A model generated the notes under the pieces. The model was not told the origin of the DNA, did no database searches, and saw only the letters and a list, made by a program, of their open reading frames with translations. From Haliclystus octoradiatus (taxonomy: Eukaryota > Cnidaria > Staurozoa > Stauromedusae > Haliclystidae), in contig OU744451.1 of NCBI GenBank assembly GCA_916610825.1, positions 22,518,349-22,582,348 of the forward strand: a stretch of 64,000 bases of DNA, written 5' to 3'. Shown here piece after piece: positions 9,801-37,161 of this stretch (positions are counted from its first letter, which is position 1; every line of letters begins with the position of its first letter). The translations under genes were made by a program, and so were the position numbers.

Positions 9801-12591
9801 CTGCGTACCTTGGCCCGAGGTTTGTTTCTAAAACCATAGGGTGGGTGAACTAATATGTGATCCCCAATTCACACACTGTCACAAAACATCAATTGTCATA
9901 AAAATCACAACTCTTCGTCAATCACGTCATAGTTGTCAGCCGCGACAATGATCTTAATGATAATACAACATAATGCATAAATTATATTCCAAACTCAGTG
10001 AACTTGTTGGACTGAATTTCACACATTAGTTCACAGACCCTATGGTTTCAAAAAAACCTTGGGGTTGGTACACCGGTTAATCTTATGCACAATCAGAGTA
10101 CGTTATTAGAAAATATATTAGCCATCAATGATAAACACATCAATTTCTAGTATTATCATGTGCCCATAGTGGAATCCATGTATGTTACGCCGGGTATATC
10201 CGGCGTAGAACTGAGTTGATTTTACGCCAATTTGATTTCTTTGGCGTGGAAATTTGATAATCTTCTATAGTTTTCAACTAAATTAGGACTTTTTGGCGTA
10301 TTCTTGAATGCTGACTTGGTGTAGCGTAATTTTGGCGTAAATATCCGGCGTTTCAAATTCAAGGATTCCACTATGGTCATGAGCTAGATCTTGTGTATGT
10401 TCCATATTTGAAATACCCATTTTAGTGTAAAGGTGTGGTCTTAAGGGAACACAATTGTAGGACTGTATAAAGCATTGATCTAAAGTTAACTCAAACATCG
10501 AGTCCTTAATACAAAGAATATTTTGAGGACTATATGATATTCAACAATTCAACAATGTAATTCCAATGGCTTACTCCCAAAAAATGCCTAATGCATATAC
10601 GTGCGTAATACAATTTATAGGGAATCTGGGCTGGCCCCAAATCCTCACCTACATAGAGTTTCAATATCTACTTTTAATTGATCACCAAATGTTTTCCTGT
10701 TTTATATGGCTCTGTTGACCAGTTCAGTAAAACTTTGCAATTATGGATTTATGATGGTATTTTCAACAGTAGATAATTATTCATAAGTTCATCAATGTCA
10801 GTTCATGAACTCTGCAGGGGTGACGACACAGGTTTTATGTGCCCGTTATTTGGAGGATAGATATTTGGCACATTATTAAATTTGACAATAAAAATATACA
10901 TTAAATTGCCTGTTTTCCAAAGACTTTTCATTAACAGTTTATGAGCTGATATTAAACGAGGTAATTCTATGAAGAATGAAAACTGGAAATCAGTTTTGAA
11001 TTCCAGAGGGAATTAAGAGTGAATTAGCACTGAATGAGACGACTGCATTATCTTTTATTTGTAAAGTCATTTCTATCATTTCTTACAAATGTCATTCTTT
11101 GCAGGATGCAGTTAATGCTAAACATCATTTAAATGGAAAAGTAATTTCATCCAGAGCCATTACTGTTGGTTGGGCACATGATAAACCTGTTGACCCTTTG
11201 GATGATTTATCAGAAAAGGTGAAACAACATAATTCCTTCTTGCTGCAAATCTAAACTCTGTGTGGTAGCATAGTACAACGTCAATATGTAATGCATTTTC
11301 TTGAGAACTGAATATTCCTCACCATGGCAACGTTAATTTGGTTTTTGAGCTCGAAACCGTCCAAGGTCCGGCAAAAGGTTCAGCCTACTGGAATCCTAGA
11401 GGCATTTCAACATTTTCATCTTAATTTTTTGTTGAGGTTTGACCAATAAATTATAAAATTATCAATTTTCTTCTGAATTGCCTTTCGTCCTAAATCTAGG
11501 ATTGTAGGATTCCTACTTTTGACGAACCCTCCTCCCTTCAATCCTTTATGAATTGAGTTTTGTTAGTGCTTGATTCTCCAGGGAACATAAAAAAATTCAC
11601 AAACACACAAATAACATGTGCTTAAAGACAGGGAATCGGGCATTGGCTTCCCACACTGCTGCAGGCACTCTACCACTGAGCTCACCAGTACACCGATGTA
11701 TTACGTTAAGCCATTCTCTTGTCAAAATGGTGTTGATTTTCATGTTTATGTAGTATTTTAGTATAAAAGATAGCGAAATGTGATGTCGATACGTTGTAAT
11801 AAACTTTATTGTGATTCTTTGTCGCTATCTTTCATGCTCAAATGTTTTTCTAAGAAACTTTTAATTACTATGTAATATTTGTATATGATTTTATGTGATG
11901 TTTTTCAGGGCGTTAATAAGAAACTTAATAATGATGACAAGAAAGATGCTACAATAGCTCCATCGAGGTAAATATTGCATTTCCACAATAATATGTATTT
12001 ACTTTAATTGACTATTTTTCTTAACTTTTGGTATTGCCAAGGTCTCATATTTATTCCTTTTCTACAAGTTCCTGGTATGTAGGCAGAGAACAATATAATT
12101 TTTCAAACTTGATCTGACGTTTAGTTACCCTTCAATTTAACACTTTTTCTTACAACGACAGTTGCTTTCATTTTTTGAACATGATTCATGAAAATATTGT
12201 AAAACATTTGCTACTTAACTTTCATGAAATTTCAATTAATTGTTTATGAAATTATTCATGAACGTTTCCATGGTTTAGTTTATAAAATTCATGAACTGTC
12301 AACTGTGTAGTAAATGTTTGTGAATTTATGAACTATTCAAGCAGTTCTGAAGAGTCTTCTGTAGGCCTACTCACATACTCATTTTTGTTATGTTTTGTAT
12401 TTCATAGGCAAGCGCAAATGTTTGCAATTGAACAGAAATTAAAATCATTGGAACAAAACAAAGAAACTTCTTTATCAAAACATCCGATTCTATTGCGGCA
12501 AGAAACATCTCAGACAACAACATCAAAACCATATGGTGGACATCTTAATAAACACAAAAATAAACACCGTGGTAAACCATATCAAAAATAA
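6762..12591 (+). CDS. RBM18: RBM18-like RNA-binding protein (exons 6762-6820, 9577-9703, 11105-11218, 11909-11967, 12408-12591)
   Basis: Five exons joined by GT-AG introns encode about 181 residues with one RRM domain. RNP2 is LWIGNL, followed by DPRVTEYHL in the first helix. RNP1 is KGFCFVEY, preceded by FDFLFHRSG. The C-terminus has AIEQKLKSLEQNKE, then a basic tail ending KHRGKPYQK. Order, spacing and length (human RBM18 is about 190 residues) fit RBM18, a little-studied putative nuclear RNA-binding protein. All junction phases agree: 2, 0, 0, 2. The first exon seen starts in phase 0 after a TTTCAG acceptor, so an upstream exon with the ATG exists but was not found. Intron 1 holds a hAT-like element and a tandem array. 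The gene converges on the AGBL-like gene. Confidence 0.9.
7381..8250. mobile_element. Non-autonomous hAT-like element
   Basis: Flanked by a perfect 8-bp duplication GACAGCGA (7373-7380 and 8251-8258). Termini are CAGGGCTTGAAATAA on the left and TTATTTCAAGGCCTT on the right, the CAGGG...TGAAA type usual for hAT elements. Subterminal GACCGG motifs occur in both orientations at each end. The interior has no transposase frame. It sits in RBM18 intron 1. Confidence 0.88.
8630..9525. repeat. Tandem-amplified repeat with TCTAGGATTCCAGAAGG boxes
   Basis: Eight copies of GCCTCTAGGATTCCAGAAGG occur at a spacing of about 102-108 bp. Each is separated by an AGAAAATTGATATTTTT...TTTATTGGTCAAAC segment. 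Three variant units form a higher-order repeat of about 320 bp present twice (about 8771-9090 and 9091-9411). Single copies of the parent family lie at 11380-11490, 15545-15775 and 37195-37415. Confidence 0.85.
9577..9703 (+). CDS. RBM18: RBM18-like exon: RNP1
   Basis: Acceptor TTATAG and donor GTAAGT. The first G completes the Glu codon of the preceding exon. Encodes YHLIQIFKIYGEISSFDFLF and the RNP1 motif KGFCFVEY, ending in phase 0. Confidence 0.92.
9799..10076. mobile_element. MITE with long inverted termini, TTA-flanked
   Basis: About 50 bp at each end are inverted copies: GTACCTTGGCCCGAGGTTTG...ACCATAGGG on the left, and the matching CCCTATGGTTTC...CCTTGGGGTTGGTAC on the right. TTA lies on both sides (9796-9798 and 10077-10079). 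A 3-bp TWA duplication would suggest PIF/Harbinger, but this is tentative. No coding capacity. Confidence 0.7.
10164..10376. mobile_element. 213-bp MITE with 8-bp target duplication
   Basis: Perfect 14-bp inverted termini CCATAGTGGAATCC / GGATTCCACTATGG. The flanks are TCATGTGC (10156-10163) and TCATGAGC (10377-10384), an 8-bp duplication with one mismatch, as for hAT elements. Internal TTACGCC / GGCGTAA motifs repeat in both orientations. Confidence 0.8.
10385..11104. other. RBM18 intron 2 remainder
   Basis: Unique-looking AT-rich intron sequence. The only recognisable feature is a short F1-derived remnant with GTTCATGAACTCTGCAGGGG near 10800-10820. Confidence 0.5.
11105..11218 (+). CDS. 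RBM18: RBM18-like exon: end of RRM
   Basis: Acceptor TTTGCAG and donor GTGAAA, 38 codons, phase 0 at both ends. Begins DAVNAKHHLNGKVISSRAIT and contains VGWAHDKP. This is the last helix and strand of the RRM fold. Confidence 0.9.
11380..11490 (-). repeat. Short dispersed copy of the GGATTCCAGAAGG repeat
   Basis: Read on the - strand it contains TTGATAATTTT...TTTATTGGTCAAACC followed by GCCTCTAGGATTCCAGTAGG and a CTGAACCTTTTGCC end. This matches the 8630-9525 family. Confidence 0.7.
11909..11967 (+). CDS. RBM18: RBM18-like exon: linker
   Basis: Acceptor TTTTTCAG and donor GTAAAT. Encodes GVNKKLNNDDKKDATIAPS and leaves phase 2, which the next exon completes to Arg. Confidence 0.85.
12408..12591 (+). 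CDS. RBM18: RBM18-like terminal exon
   Basis: Acceptor TTTCATAG; TAA stop at 12589-12591. Encodes QAQMFAIEQKLKSLEQNKE, a Ser/Thr-rich stretch and a Lys/His-rich basic end. No canonical AATAAA was seen before the F1 MITE at 12673. Confidence 0.88.
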
Positions 12592-12672
12592 TTTCTAGAA
12601 GGAGTTTAATTATATGGTGGAAATCCAATCAAGATTAACTTTGGCGCAACGATGGTAGTAATTTCACAACAT

Positions 12673-12847
12673 CCCCTGAGAAAAAAAGTCCAGGAATTCA
12701 TGAACAGTTTATGAACAGTTCATGAACGTTGAATGGCTCCAATTTTCCTGAACTGTTCATGAACAGTTCATGAAAATTTGGGGCCATTTAACATTCATGA
12801 ACTGTTCATGAACTGTTCATGAACTCCTGAACTGTTTTCGCAGGGGG
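12673..12847. mobile_element. F1 palindromic MITE
   Basis: Starts CCCCTGAG and ends CTGTTTTCGCAGGGG. The interior is multiple TTCATGAAC palindromes with two inverted TTAAATGGCCCC-type cores. The flanks do not show a clear 2-bp duplication. Confidence 0.85.
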
Positions 12848-13503
12848 TACCATGAAATATTGGTTCCTTGAAGTAAAATATAATGATTTCCTTGTGAAGG
12901 GCAGGATTGATGAATCAGCCCATTTTAATGACTTTGATGCTCTGTGACAAATTCACTGAGTTCATGAACAGTTCATGAACTCTACAAAAATTCACGAACT
13001 GTTCACAGACACCTCTGAACAGTCTTTGAATGTTACTACACGGCATGTTTTCATGAGAATTGAACCATTTAAGTGCTTGTAAACTGTTTATGTATTGTTC
13101 CGTTATGTTCATAAACTCGTATACAATCTAACTTAGTTAATTTAATATCTCTCATCTTGGTTAGTGTCCCCACATAAAACTGACGTCTGTGTTCGATTCT
13201 CCATACAAACTCTCACACTTCGACTTTGCTTAATATCAAGTCTCATCAATGTCCCACTTATCATCTGCACGAGAAGGCGGATATAATAAGCACGTTTGAA
13301 TACAAATATACGTGATTTGAGGAAATATAAATGTATTAATCAAAAACTTGATACAGCAATAATTATACAGATTTAAAATCTATTTGATGTATTTCTGAAA
13401 AAATATTGTTTTTTTATAACTTGTAATCTAAAGTTTTATAACATTCTTTACAATAACATGGTATATAATTTTATATTAAATTATTCTTATTTTTTAATAT
13501 ATT

Positions 13504-29409
<15,906 letters not shown>

Positions 29410-29487
29410 CTGATTATCAGTGTCACCGTTGCTTTCTTCTCGATTCTTGTCTTGGTGAAGAGTCAGATTCACAATGCTAGCTCCCCT

Positions 29488-29667
29488 CCCCTAAGAAAAA
29501 TAGTTCAGGAGTTCATGAACAATTCATGAATGTTAAATGGAAAATTTTCTTGAACAGTTCATGAACATCTCATGACATGAACAGCTCATGAAAAGTTCAT
29601 GAAAATTTGGGGCCATTTAACGTTCATGAACACAGTTCACGAACTCCTGAACTGTTTTTCACAGGGG
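29488..29667. mobile_element. F1 palindromic MITE
   Basis: CCCCTAAGAAAAATAGTTCA at the left and CTGTTTTTCACAGGGG at the right, with CT on both sides. Confidence 0.85.
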
Positions 29668-30677
29668 CTACAAGCTTCCGATGCATACCCGCTAAACACA
29701 TTACGTCGTTTCCGATCCGGAACGACGTCGGAAATATTCGGTCGGAAAGACGAAGTACTGTGGACACTACAATACGTAATTCCGACCAAATTTTCCGACC
29801 AGATCCGACTAATTTCAGGCCAAATTTAGACGCATTTCTGTTCAAATTTCGACCAAAATGATAAATTTCAGATCAAATTTCGACCAAATTCCGTTCAAGT
29901 TCAGACTAACTCCGAACAAAATGTGTAGGGTTACCGTCATTACGGATATCTAAAGCCGTTCCTCAGAAGTAGCATCAATAAGCCTCGTTTTGGTGACAAA
30001 TAAGATTGATTTTTATAAATAAAGCAACAAATTGTAGACAATATGCAATAGATTATAAAAAATTTATGTGAAAAACCAATCAATTAATAATAATGGTAAT
30101 TAAATTATATGATAATATATAAAAATGTTCTGTATGAATCATATATACAGTAACACTTCCAAAAATGTCATCATTCAAATTTCATCATTTTGCATCTCTG
30201 CTATTCTATATATAATAATGGCAAAATTTTATATTGATTAAGAGTAGGCCTAATCGAGTTGAGATTGAATAATTCCAGATATGTAATTGAGACGTTGTAA
30301 TTAGCTTGTCAATGATGTCTTCACTGCTATTATACTGTATAAGAAACACAGATATGAGGCTACTTTGATGCACCTGGAAAATAAAATTAGAAATTCATAT
30401 GTTTATAGTATGCCGTTACTATCTTTTCGGGGATTGGATTCTTGTCAAAGTCACCAGGATGCTTATTATACCCACATACATGCCGAAAAATAAAACATTT
30501 CATATATGCAATTAATGACACATTTTGACATTTTTTCTTGACCCATACCAAAATTATTACAATATTACATTCTCATATGACTAAGAGTATATCAAACATA
30601 TTAAGTAATTAAGGACTAATTAATTAAGATTTAGTAGAATAGATTCTAGATTAAGCTTAAATTAAGTTTTAAGATAT

Positions 30678-33600
30678 CCCCTGCGAAAACGTTCATGAAC
30701 TAGTTCATCAACGTTAAATGGCACAGAGTTCATGAACGTTCATGAACTCAAGTTCATGAAAGTTCAACAAAGTTAATGAACTAGTTCATCAAAGTTCATG
30801 AACTAGTTCAGCAAAGTTCATGAATTAGTTCATCAAAGTTCATAAACTAGTTCATCAAAGTTCATGAACGTTCATGAACAAGTTCATCAAAGTTCATGAA
30901 CAAGTTCATCAAAGTTCATGAAGCAGTTCATCAAAGTTCATTAAATCAGTCCATCAAAGTTTATCAAAGTTCATGAACGTTCATGAACTGTATAGTAAAT
31001 AACAGATTAAAACAAGAATAGGAAAAAGCAACTTTGAATGTTTGAACATTTAATTCACAAAAAATTGTAAAATGTGATATAGTAAGAGGAAATGAATACA
31101 TTCAAACAAATAAAATATATGATATAGAAATGTAGGAATTAGTATAGCTTGTTAAAATATCAAAGATTGTTTGAAGCCGATTGATAGCCTACTTTAAATA
31201 TGTCTAAAGTCAAATCAATTCTGCTCATTGAAGCCTAAAGCATATCAACTTCTGAAAGTGTGCTGTCCTTGAATGTCTTTTGATTTGAACGGATTTTTCC
31301 AGTTATGGAGCATGATTTAACTTTCTATTCTGTGTACATATCTCTCTAAGTCTTCAAATCATAATGTGAAGTCTTACCTTTTAAATGTATAGTTGTATGA
31401 GTATCTTACTATATTAAGGGTAAATTGGTTCTCTGTTGGGATATTCTTTTCTTGCCATGATTCATTTCAAAACTTATTTTATCATGTAATGATATTTGCA
31501 CCTACTTTAAGAAGTGCTTTTAATAATAATGATAATTAATATTAATATCAACCTTTGGATTGTATATGTTCAAGAGCTTGAAGTTGTGACATGTCCAGTG
31601 TTTGAATTGAAAATAGCAAGCAACACAAATAATTATACATTGAACTTCTTTATGTAGTTTTGTTGTGGGGGTAAATAAAAGTCTTGCAAAGCTTTGCATC
31701 TCTGATTCATCCTTTTGTGAATAATTAAAAGGAAATATAAAATCTGGCCTCACATTCTTTGCATGGTATTCAATGTATACACCAACACCAGATATGAGCA
31801 ACCAAACAACCATGTGGGGAGTAGGTCTACTGTAGTAAATTCTGTTTGAGTTTTGAAAACCACAGTTTCATCTAATTAGTATTCCAAAATCAAGCTTTAG
31901 TTTCACTTGGAAATCATCTTTTCAATCCTGTTGAAGCCATACATTTTTATGTAAAACTTTGTAGAATATCTATCCATCAGCTAAATTCTTCATATTACTG
32001 AATTAAACTCATTTTTCAAGTTTGCTATCTTTCTCTGGCTCAAGTAAACAAGCATCAAAAGTAAGGAATGATATAATTACTAACTGACTTCATAAGCCAG
32101 TTTTCTTTTGAATAACAATAGCTAGTACCCAGGTCCAAGCACCTAGTCTACATATAGACAGCTTATCACCTTACTATCAGCATGAGATGACAGCATGAGC
32201 TCAGCATGAATTTATTAGCTTCTCACTTAGACACCCACTTAGCACTTCCTGTTTGTGAGATTTGTCATTAAAAACTTACTTCTTCACACATTGGCTATTG
32301 ATGCTTCAGTTTGTTTGTTTTGATATTTTAGCTCAGGTTATCAATTTATTAAAATGTACAGGATAATCAACACACAAGAAGGGCCTACTCTCTATTGTGT
32401 GTATAATTAAAAATAAATTGAATTTTAATCAATTAAACTATTTATTCCATTAAAATTTAGATAGCCTAGTCACAGCACAGGATGTTTTAGGTTATATTCA
32501 ACACAATGTTAACATTATAATAAAAGTACAATCAAACTAACACATTAATGCATCAGACATGAAACAACAAACTTGAACAAGAACATTATCATTTCTGATG
32601 GATAAAACTCAGAAAAAAGTTAGCTGTAGATTTTACAACTAATTAACTTATAGACATTGTAATTAATTAACTTAAGTACATACATTGTCTTGACAAATGA
32701 AGACACATGTGTGTCTTCTGTCTTCTCCTAAACAATCTATCAGAAGGAGGGGGTCCTGGGAACCTGGTTCATTGAAGGCCAGCACAAAATCAGTAGGTTT
32801 TCAAATATAAGATTTACTTTTCAACATTATTATTCAAAGGCTTCACATTCATTTTGTATAAATATTTTGAAAACCCTAAAAGTGGAAAGTTTCCTATCTT
32901 ATCTGGAATTTCTGATTCCAGTAATGCAAACATTTTGTGACACCCTGCCCCTAAGGCATTGTCTATTTGTCATTAGTTGAGATCAATAATTTGCTGCTAG
33001 ATTTTATTGGCATTACTTATATACTGCCCTGATCACTAGGCAATAAGCTCCAAAATTGTTGACATGGTACCAGAAATGCTGCCAATTAGACCTGCATTGA
33101 TTTATGTTATCCTGCTAAAATAGCCCTTACAATTGTGTGTTAATACAGTTTCACACTTACTGTATCTAGTTGAGCTTTATTATGTATTTTGATCAGAATG
33201 TTTTTTTTTATCATGAAGTTTCATAAGCTAGGATTTCTGTTTCATTAATTCAGAATTAATGTCCATGAATTTCTACTACTGGTAGGGTTTACGAGAAATG
33301 ACTGCAAAGAATGAACATTGATTGAAGTTTATGAACGTTCATGAACTTGGAATATAGTTCATGGACTTGGAATACTGGTTAATAAATTTGGAATGTGGTT
33401 GTTGAATGATGACTTTTAGTTCATCAAAGTTCATGAACCTTCATAAACTCTGTGGGTCCATGAACTATTTGTTTACAAACTGCTATGATTAGTTCATGAA
33501 CATTCATGAACTTGAATAAAAGTTCAAGAACGTTCATGAACTTTCATGAACTTTGATGAATTTGGAAAACTAGTTCATGAACGTTCATGAACTTTTATGA

Positions 33601-33772
33601 ACTTGGACAACTAGTTCATAAACTTTGAGTGTAGTTCATGAATGGTGACTTTGATTGCATCAAAGTTCATGAACGTTCATGAACTGTAAGAGTTAGTGAA
33701 CCATATTTTTATGAACTATTCTTTACACTTCATGAACTGTTCATCAAAGTTCATGAACTTGTTTCGCAGGGG
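30678..33772. mobile_element. 3.1-kb long member of the F1 family
   Basis: Ends CCCCTGCGAAAACGTTCATG and GTTTCGCAGGGG match the short F1 MITEs, with AT on each side. The left arm (to about 30990) and right arm (from about 33330) are arrays of GTTCATGAACTAGTTCATCA-like units. The middle 2.3 kb (31010-33300) has no coding frame that I can support. This is either a foldback relative or a deleted master copy. Confidence 0.8.
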
Positions 33773-33779
33773 ATATAGC

Positions 33780-36650
33780 ATATATACTGTAGTCAGGCGG
33801 TGTATTAACAATAAATTAATATGAGGCTGTTTATATTTCTATTATTTAATTACTGTAAGGAGTGGTAGTAATTTGTATTGATTGAGTATATTCGTAGTTG
33901 GACATGGCGCTATCGGTCACGTCGTTAGTTTTAGTTTAATAGGTAGGTAAAATTAGTTTACATTTATCGTTTTGATAATATTTGTAATGTATTAAGAATA
34001 TTATTGAAAATAAAATCATCGAGTTCTTCTTCAGATATCTGTTTAATGGTTTTCCGTATCGACATCATCATCATCATCATCATTTATTTAGAAATACCTG
34101 AAACTCATAACAGTATTAAGACACATTTTCCTCACTGTCAATTAATGCGGATAGAGATCAGAAAATGTAGTAAAGATAGTGGAACCATAGAGGCGATTGG
34201 CGAGGTATTATTAATACAATTAAGTTTAAAGTTTAGCTGCTACACACTCTGCAATGCATTACTGACACAAGTGAAATTCTTAATCAGTAGGCTATAGTAT
34301 GAATTAATAATTTAGTATTCAAATTATCTTTAAGTTTTACGTGCACAAGTTAAGTATGGTTTCTCTAGCTTCACGATTGACAGATATATGGGAAATCTGT
34401 AGTTACCTGTAAAGTGATTATCCTGACTTGAAAACCTCTGAAATTCTAAAAAACACTAGGTAGATGTGTCAGACTTTCTAATTATAAATCTGTAATTGAT
34501 ACAAAAGTCAATTAATTAATTTTGTTGAAACAATCAACCAAAAATATTATCCCGTAAAACAATACACATATTTTTTATAGTAAACCAAGCGAACCCTGTA
34601 CTGTAGTACTAAAGTTTCATAAATTTTGAAGGATTTTAGTAATTTAGAGAGTTTCTTAAAATTTCCTTAATATTTATAGATCTTTAATAGAGGCAAAAAA
34701 TTAAAGCATGAACTTTAAACAACATTAAAGTACATACAGTGAATAGATACAAGAACAGGATGTATTAATTCTAACCAGAATAAAACACAAAAATAGCTGT
34801 TTTTACACTTCTACGCATTTTAATAGACGAACACAAAATATATTTACCGTTTGGGAAAAACATTGTTTACCAAGTTTCTTACAGAAACGGGTTTCTTTTA
34901 AAAAAAATAAGTGTAATATAAATTATGGAACAGTATTGTGTGATTTAGAACTTTATCAGAATATTTATACAAAATATGAGATGTATTTAAGAACAACAGC
35001 ATACAACTGTAAGAAATTTGTTGAGAGCGATTGGACTCAGTAAATAAATGAAACATTAATAGAAGAAAACTATACTAAAAATTATGATGAACATTGAAAT
35101 AATAATGACTAATATAGTACTTAAATTAAAACGAACATAGATGTTGTGTGGATAATAGCGTATAATTGAAAGTAGCATAATGATGTTATGTAGGATGACA
35201 AGGATAAAATATACCACGTAATGCTTATATGCCTACGCATTGTTTGCGTGACAAGGATGAAATACACCACGTTATGTTTAATATGCCTAAGTATTGTTTG
35301 CGTGGAACCTTACCTAATAATAGATATAGTTTAGTATAAATGCAAGACAAATTAACTATAAAGATGTGAAAGATAGAAAGTAAGAGTTGAATGTATACCA
35401 GAAGATTTATATATGTATGAGAATATATGTTTTATATGTTACGAAATCAAGAGAAATTATATATCAAATCAATATCAAGTTACAAAAGAAGAGAATTTGG
35501 TGTATTCATTGGTGTCACTCTATATATCTCTCCTGAAGCTGTCCTTGACACTTCGTATGTTATTGGTGAGTCTTCTTATCAATATAGTAAATAGCTTCAA
35601 TGTATGGGTCTCTAAGGAAGGTTTGTACAGTCCGCCTTCAAATTGAATAGAACCCGTACAAAATTCTTAATATTAGCATCCTGTTGGTATAACTGATTAG
35701 ACAATTTATTATTTATTACAATCTATCTATGACCGATTCCTTGATATTTTAAATGACCTATACCCATATGAATGAATCTTTATTTAAATGTTTATAGCAA
35801 TAAGGTTTTATTTAATTATTCGTAACACTTACATTGTAAAATTTAGCAAGTTTTAGAATTAACTAATAATATATCTTAAAATTAGGGAAATGATTACATG
35901 CATAATAACAATTAAGTCGGTTAAAATGAGTAATTTATTAATTGCCATACTATAAACATCTGATGCTAACTTCGCTATGGACCAGAAAACTTCATTCAAC
36001 AAAGCGTATTTTCTGTCAATGTTTCAATTTACTAATAACTTTGGAGATTGGTACACATCATAAATGACTCTGGAACAAGCCATCCGTAATTTGTTTACAT
36101 GCTTTCGCGGCAAGTGGTTGAATTATTAACTTGTATGTACAATTGTATATGTATAAAGCCCGACATAAAGTTTTGCATATTTTGAATCAAATTAAAAGTA
36201 CTACAAAATTTGAAATTACTTCTAAATAAAAAGCTAAATAGAACATGAAACTCACCGGTTATAAATCACCACGATGGTTGCTCTGCAGCTCTGCCATAAT
36301 TATGATATCTTTCATTATTTGAATTCTTTAAATTATATTCAAGTTTCAAGTTACTGTAAAACCATACTTAATCTTCGTCTCGGCTACTCGTTTTGTAAAA
36401 CTAAAATAAAGCTTTTTACTTCTTCAAAGTCTTGAAAACGTGGCTTAAGATTCCCGCGGAAATCAATGTAGTACCCAGTTCCCTTTTGAGACTTTGGCTA
36501 TTTGATAGTGTCATGGTTACGAAAATTGCGAGAAGTAAAGCTATTGCTGAAATCTTGAACAAAATCGTAAATTGGAGGAAATAAAGGAATATATCAACAA
36601 AATAGAATCAAAGAATACAAGAGTATTGACATTAAGGAGTATTAATCTAA
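33780..36650. other. AT-rich non-coding interval
   Basis: No gene or clear element seen. A CATCATCATCATCAT run lies near 34065-34084. On the - strand near 36300 a short ATGGCAGAGCTGCAG frame stops before a GTGAGT, which is too short to call. Confidence 0.4.
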
Positions 36651-36664
36651 CGTTTCGATACATA

Positions 36665-36910
36665 ATTTGAAGAAATAACTTTCCGACTGGGTTCCGGTCA
36701 AATTCCGACCAAATATTTCCGACTAAATTCTGACTGACTTCCGACCGGCAAACTCTTCGACCAAAAATCGACGGAGTTCAGACCAGTTGAATTTGTCCGA
36801 CGAAATTTCGACGGAGTTCCGACCAATTAACTTTATCCGACCACGTTCCGACCAGTTCCGACTTACATGGTGGTCAGATTCGGTCGGAACGACGTCATGT
36901 GTTTAGCGGG
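36665..36910. repeat. TTCCGACCAAATT-rich subterminal repeat
   Basis: At least ten degenerate CCGACCAAAT / CGACGGAGTTC motifs end in GGAACGACGTCATGTGTTTAGCGGG-type sequence. A related block lies at 29688-29940. Confidence 0.65.
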
Positions 36911-37035
36911 TACACATGCTACACAAATGCTGCCACCTTTTGGCAACTGTTGCTATACTCACAAAACCCATCTACCAAGCACCAATGTCAATGCTCATCT
37001 TCAGCGATTAGTGTGTTTTTAAGGCATGCACTCAC

Positions 37036-37161
37036 CTTTGCTGGATCTGGATCACAATAATCCATAAGAGTGTCACAGAAATGATATCCAATCAATTCAT
37101 AATCAGCAATTGAAAATTGATAGCCAGATAACTGTCCGATTGAACTGCCACAGAATGAAGC
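37036..37161 (-). CDS. AGBL-like exon: end of catalytic domain
   Basis: Acceptor TTCTTCCAG and donor GTGAGT; 42 codons, phase 0. Encodes ASFCGSSIG just after the catalytic Glu and then [18 protein letters not shown], the conserved CCP end of domain. Confidence 0.92.

Larger units (their letters stand above)
29688..36910. mobile_element. Possible 7.2-kb element with CCCGCTAAACACAT ends
   Basis: CCCGCTAAACACATTACGTC at 29688 is the inverse of GACGTCATGTGTTTAGCGGG ending at 36910, with TA outside both. About 230 bp inside each end are full of TCCGACCAAATT-type repeats. The whole interval fits inside one AGBL-like intron. Alternatively there are two independent decayed short copies of one MITE family. 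No transposase was found inside; a 3.1-kb F1 member is nested in it. Confidence 0.45.

Noticed and set aside
30364-30373. A 10-nt microexon (GTGCATCAAA, - strand) that would bridge the phase mismatch between exons 37036 and 29409
   Set aside because: It has a good acceptor (TTTTATTTTCCAG) and gives the right phase, but the donor GTAGCC is weak and a 10-nt match is easily chance. It also lies inside a possible mobile element.
31520-31813. 97-codon - frame in the middle of the long F1 member
   Set aside because: No recognisable motif and typical AT-rich noise composition. It was the only candidate for an encoded protein in that element.
36963-37035. Read-through C-terminus VSACLKNTLIAEDEH as the end of the carboxypeptidase
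   Set aside because: A GTGAGT donor directly follows AAAG, and about 50 bp of this stretch resembles a dispersed sequence near 61345, so it is more likely intron.
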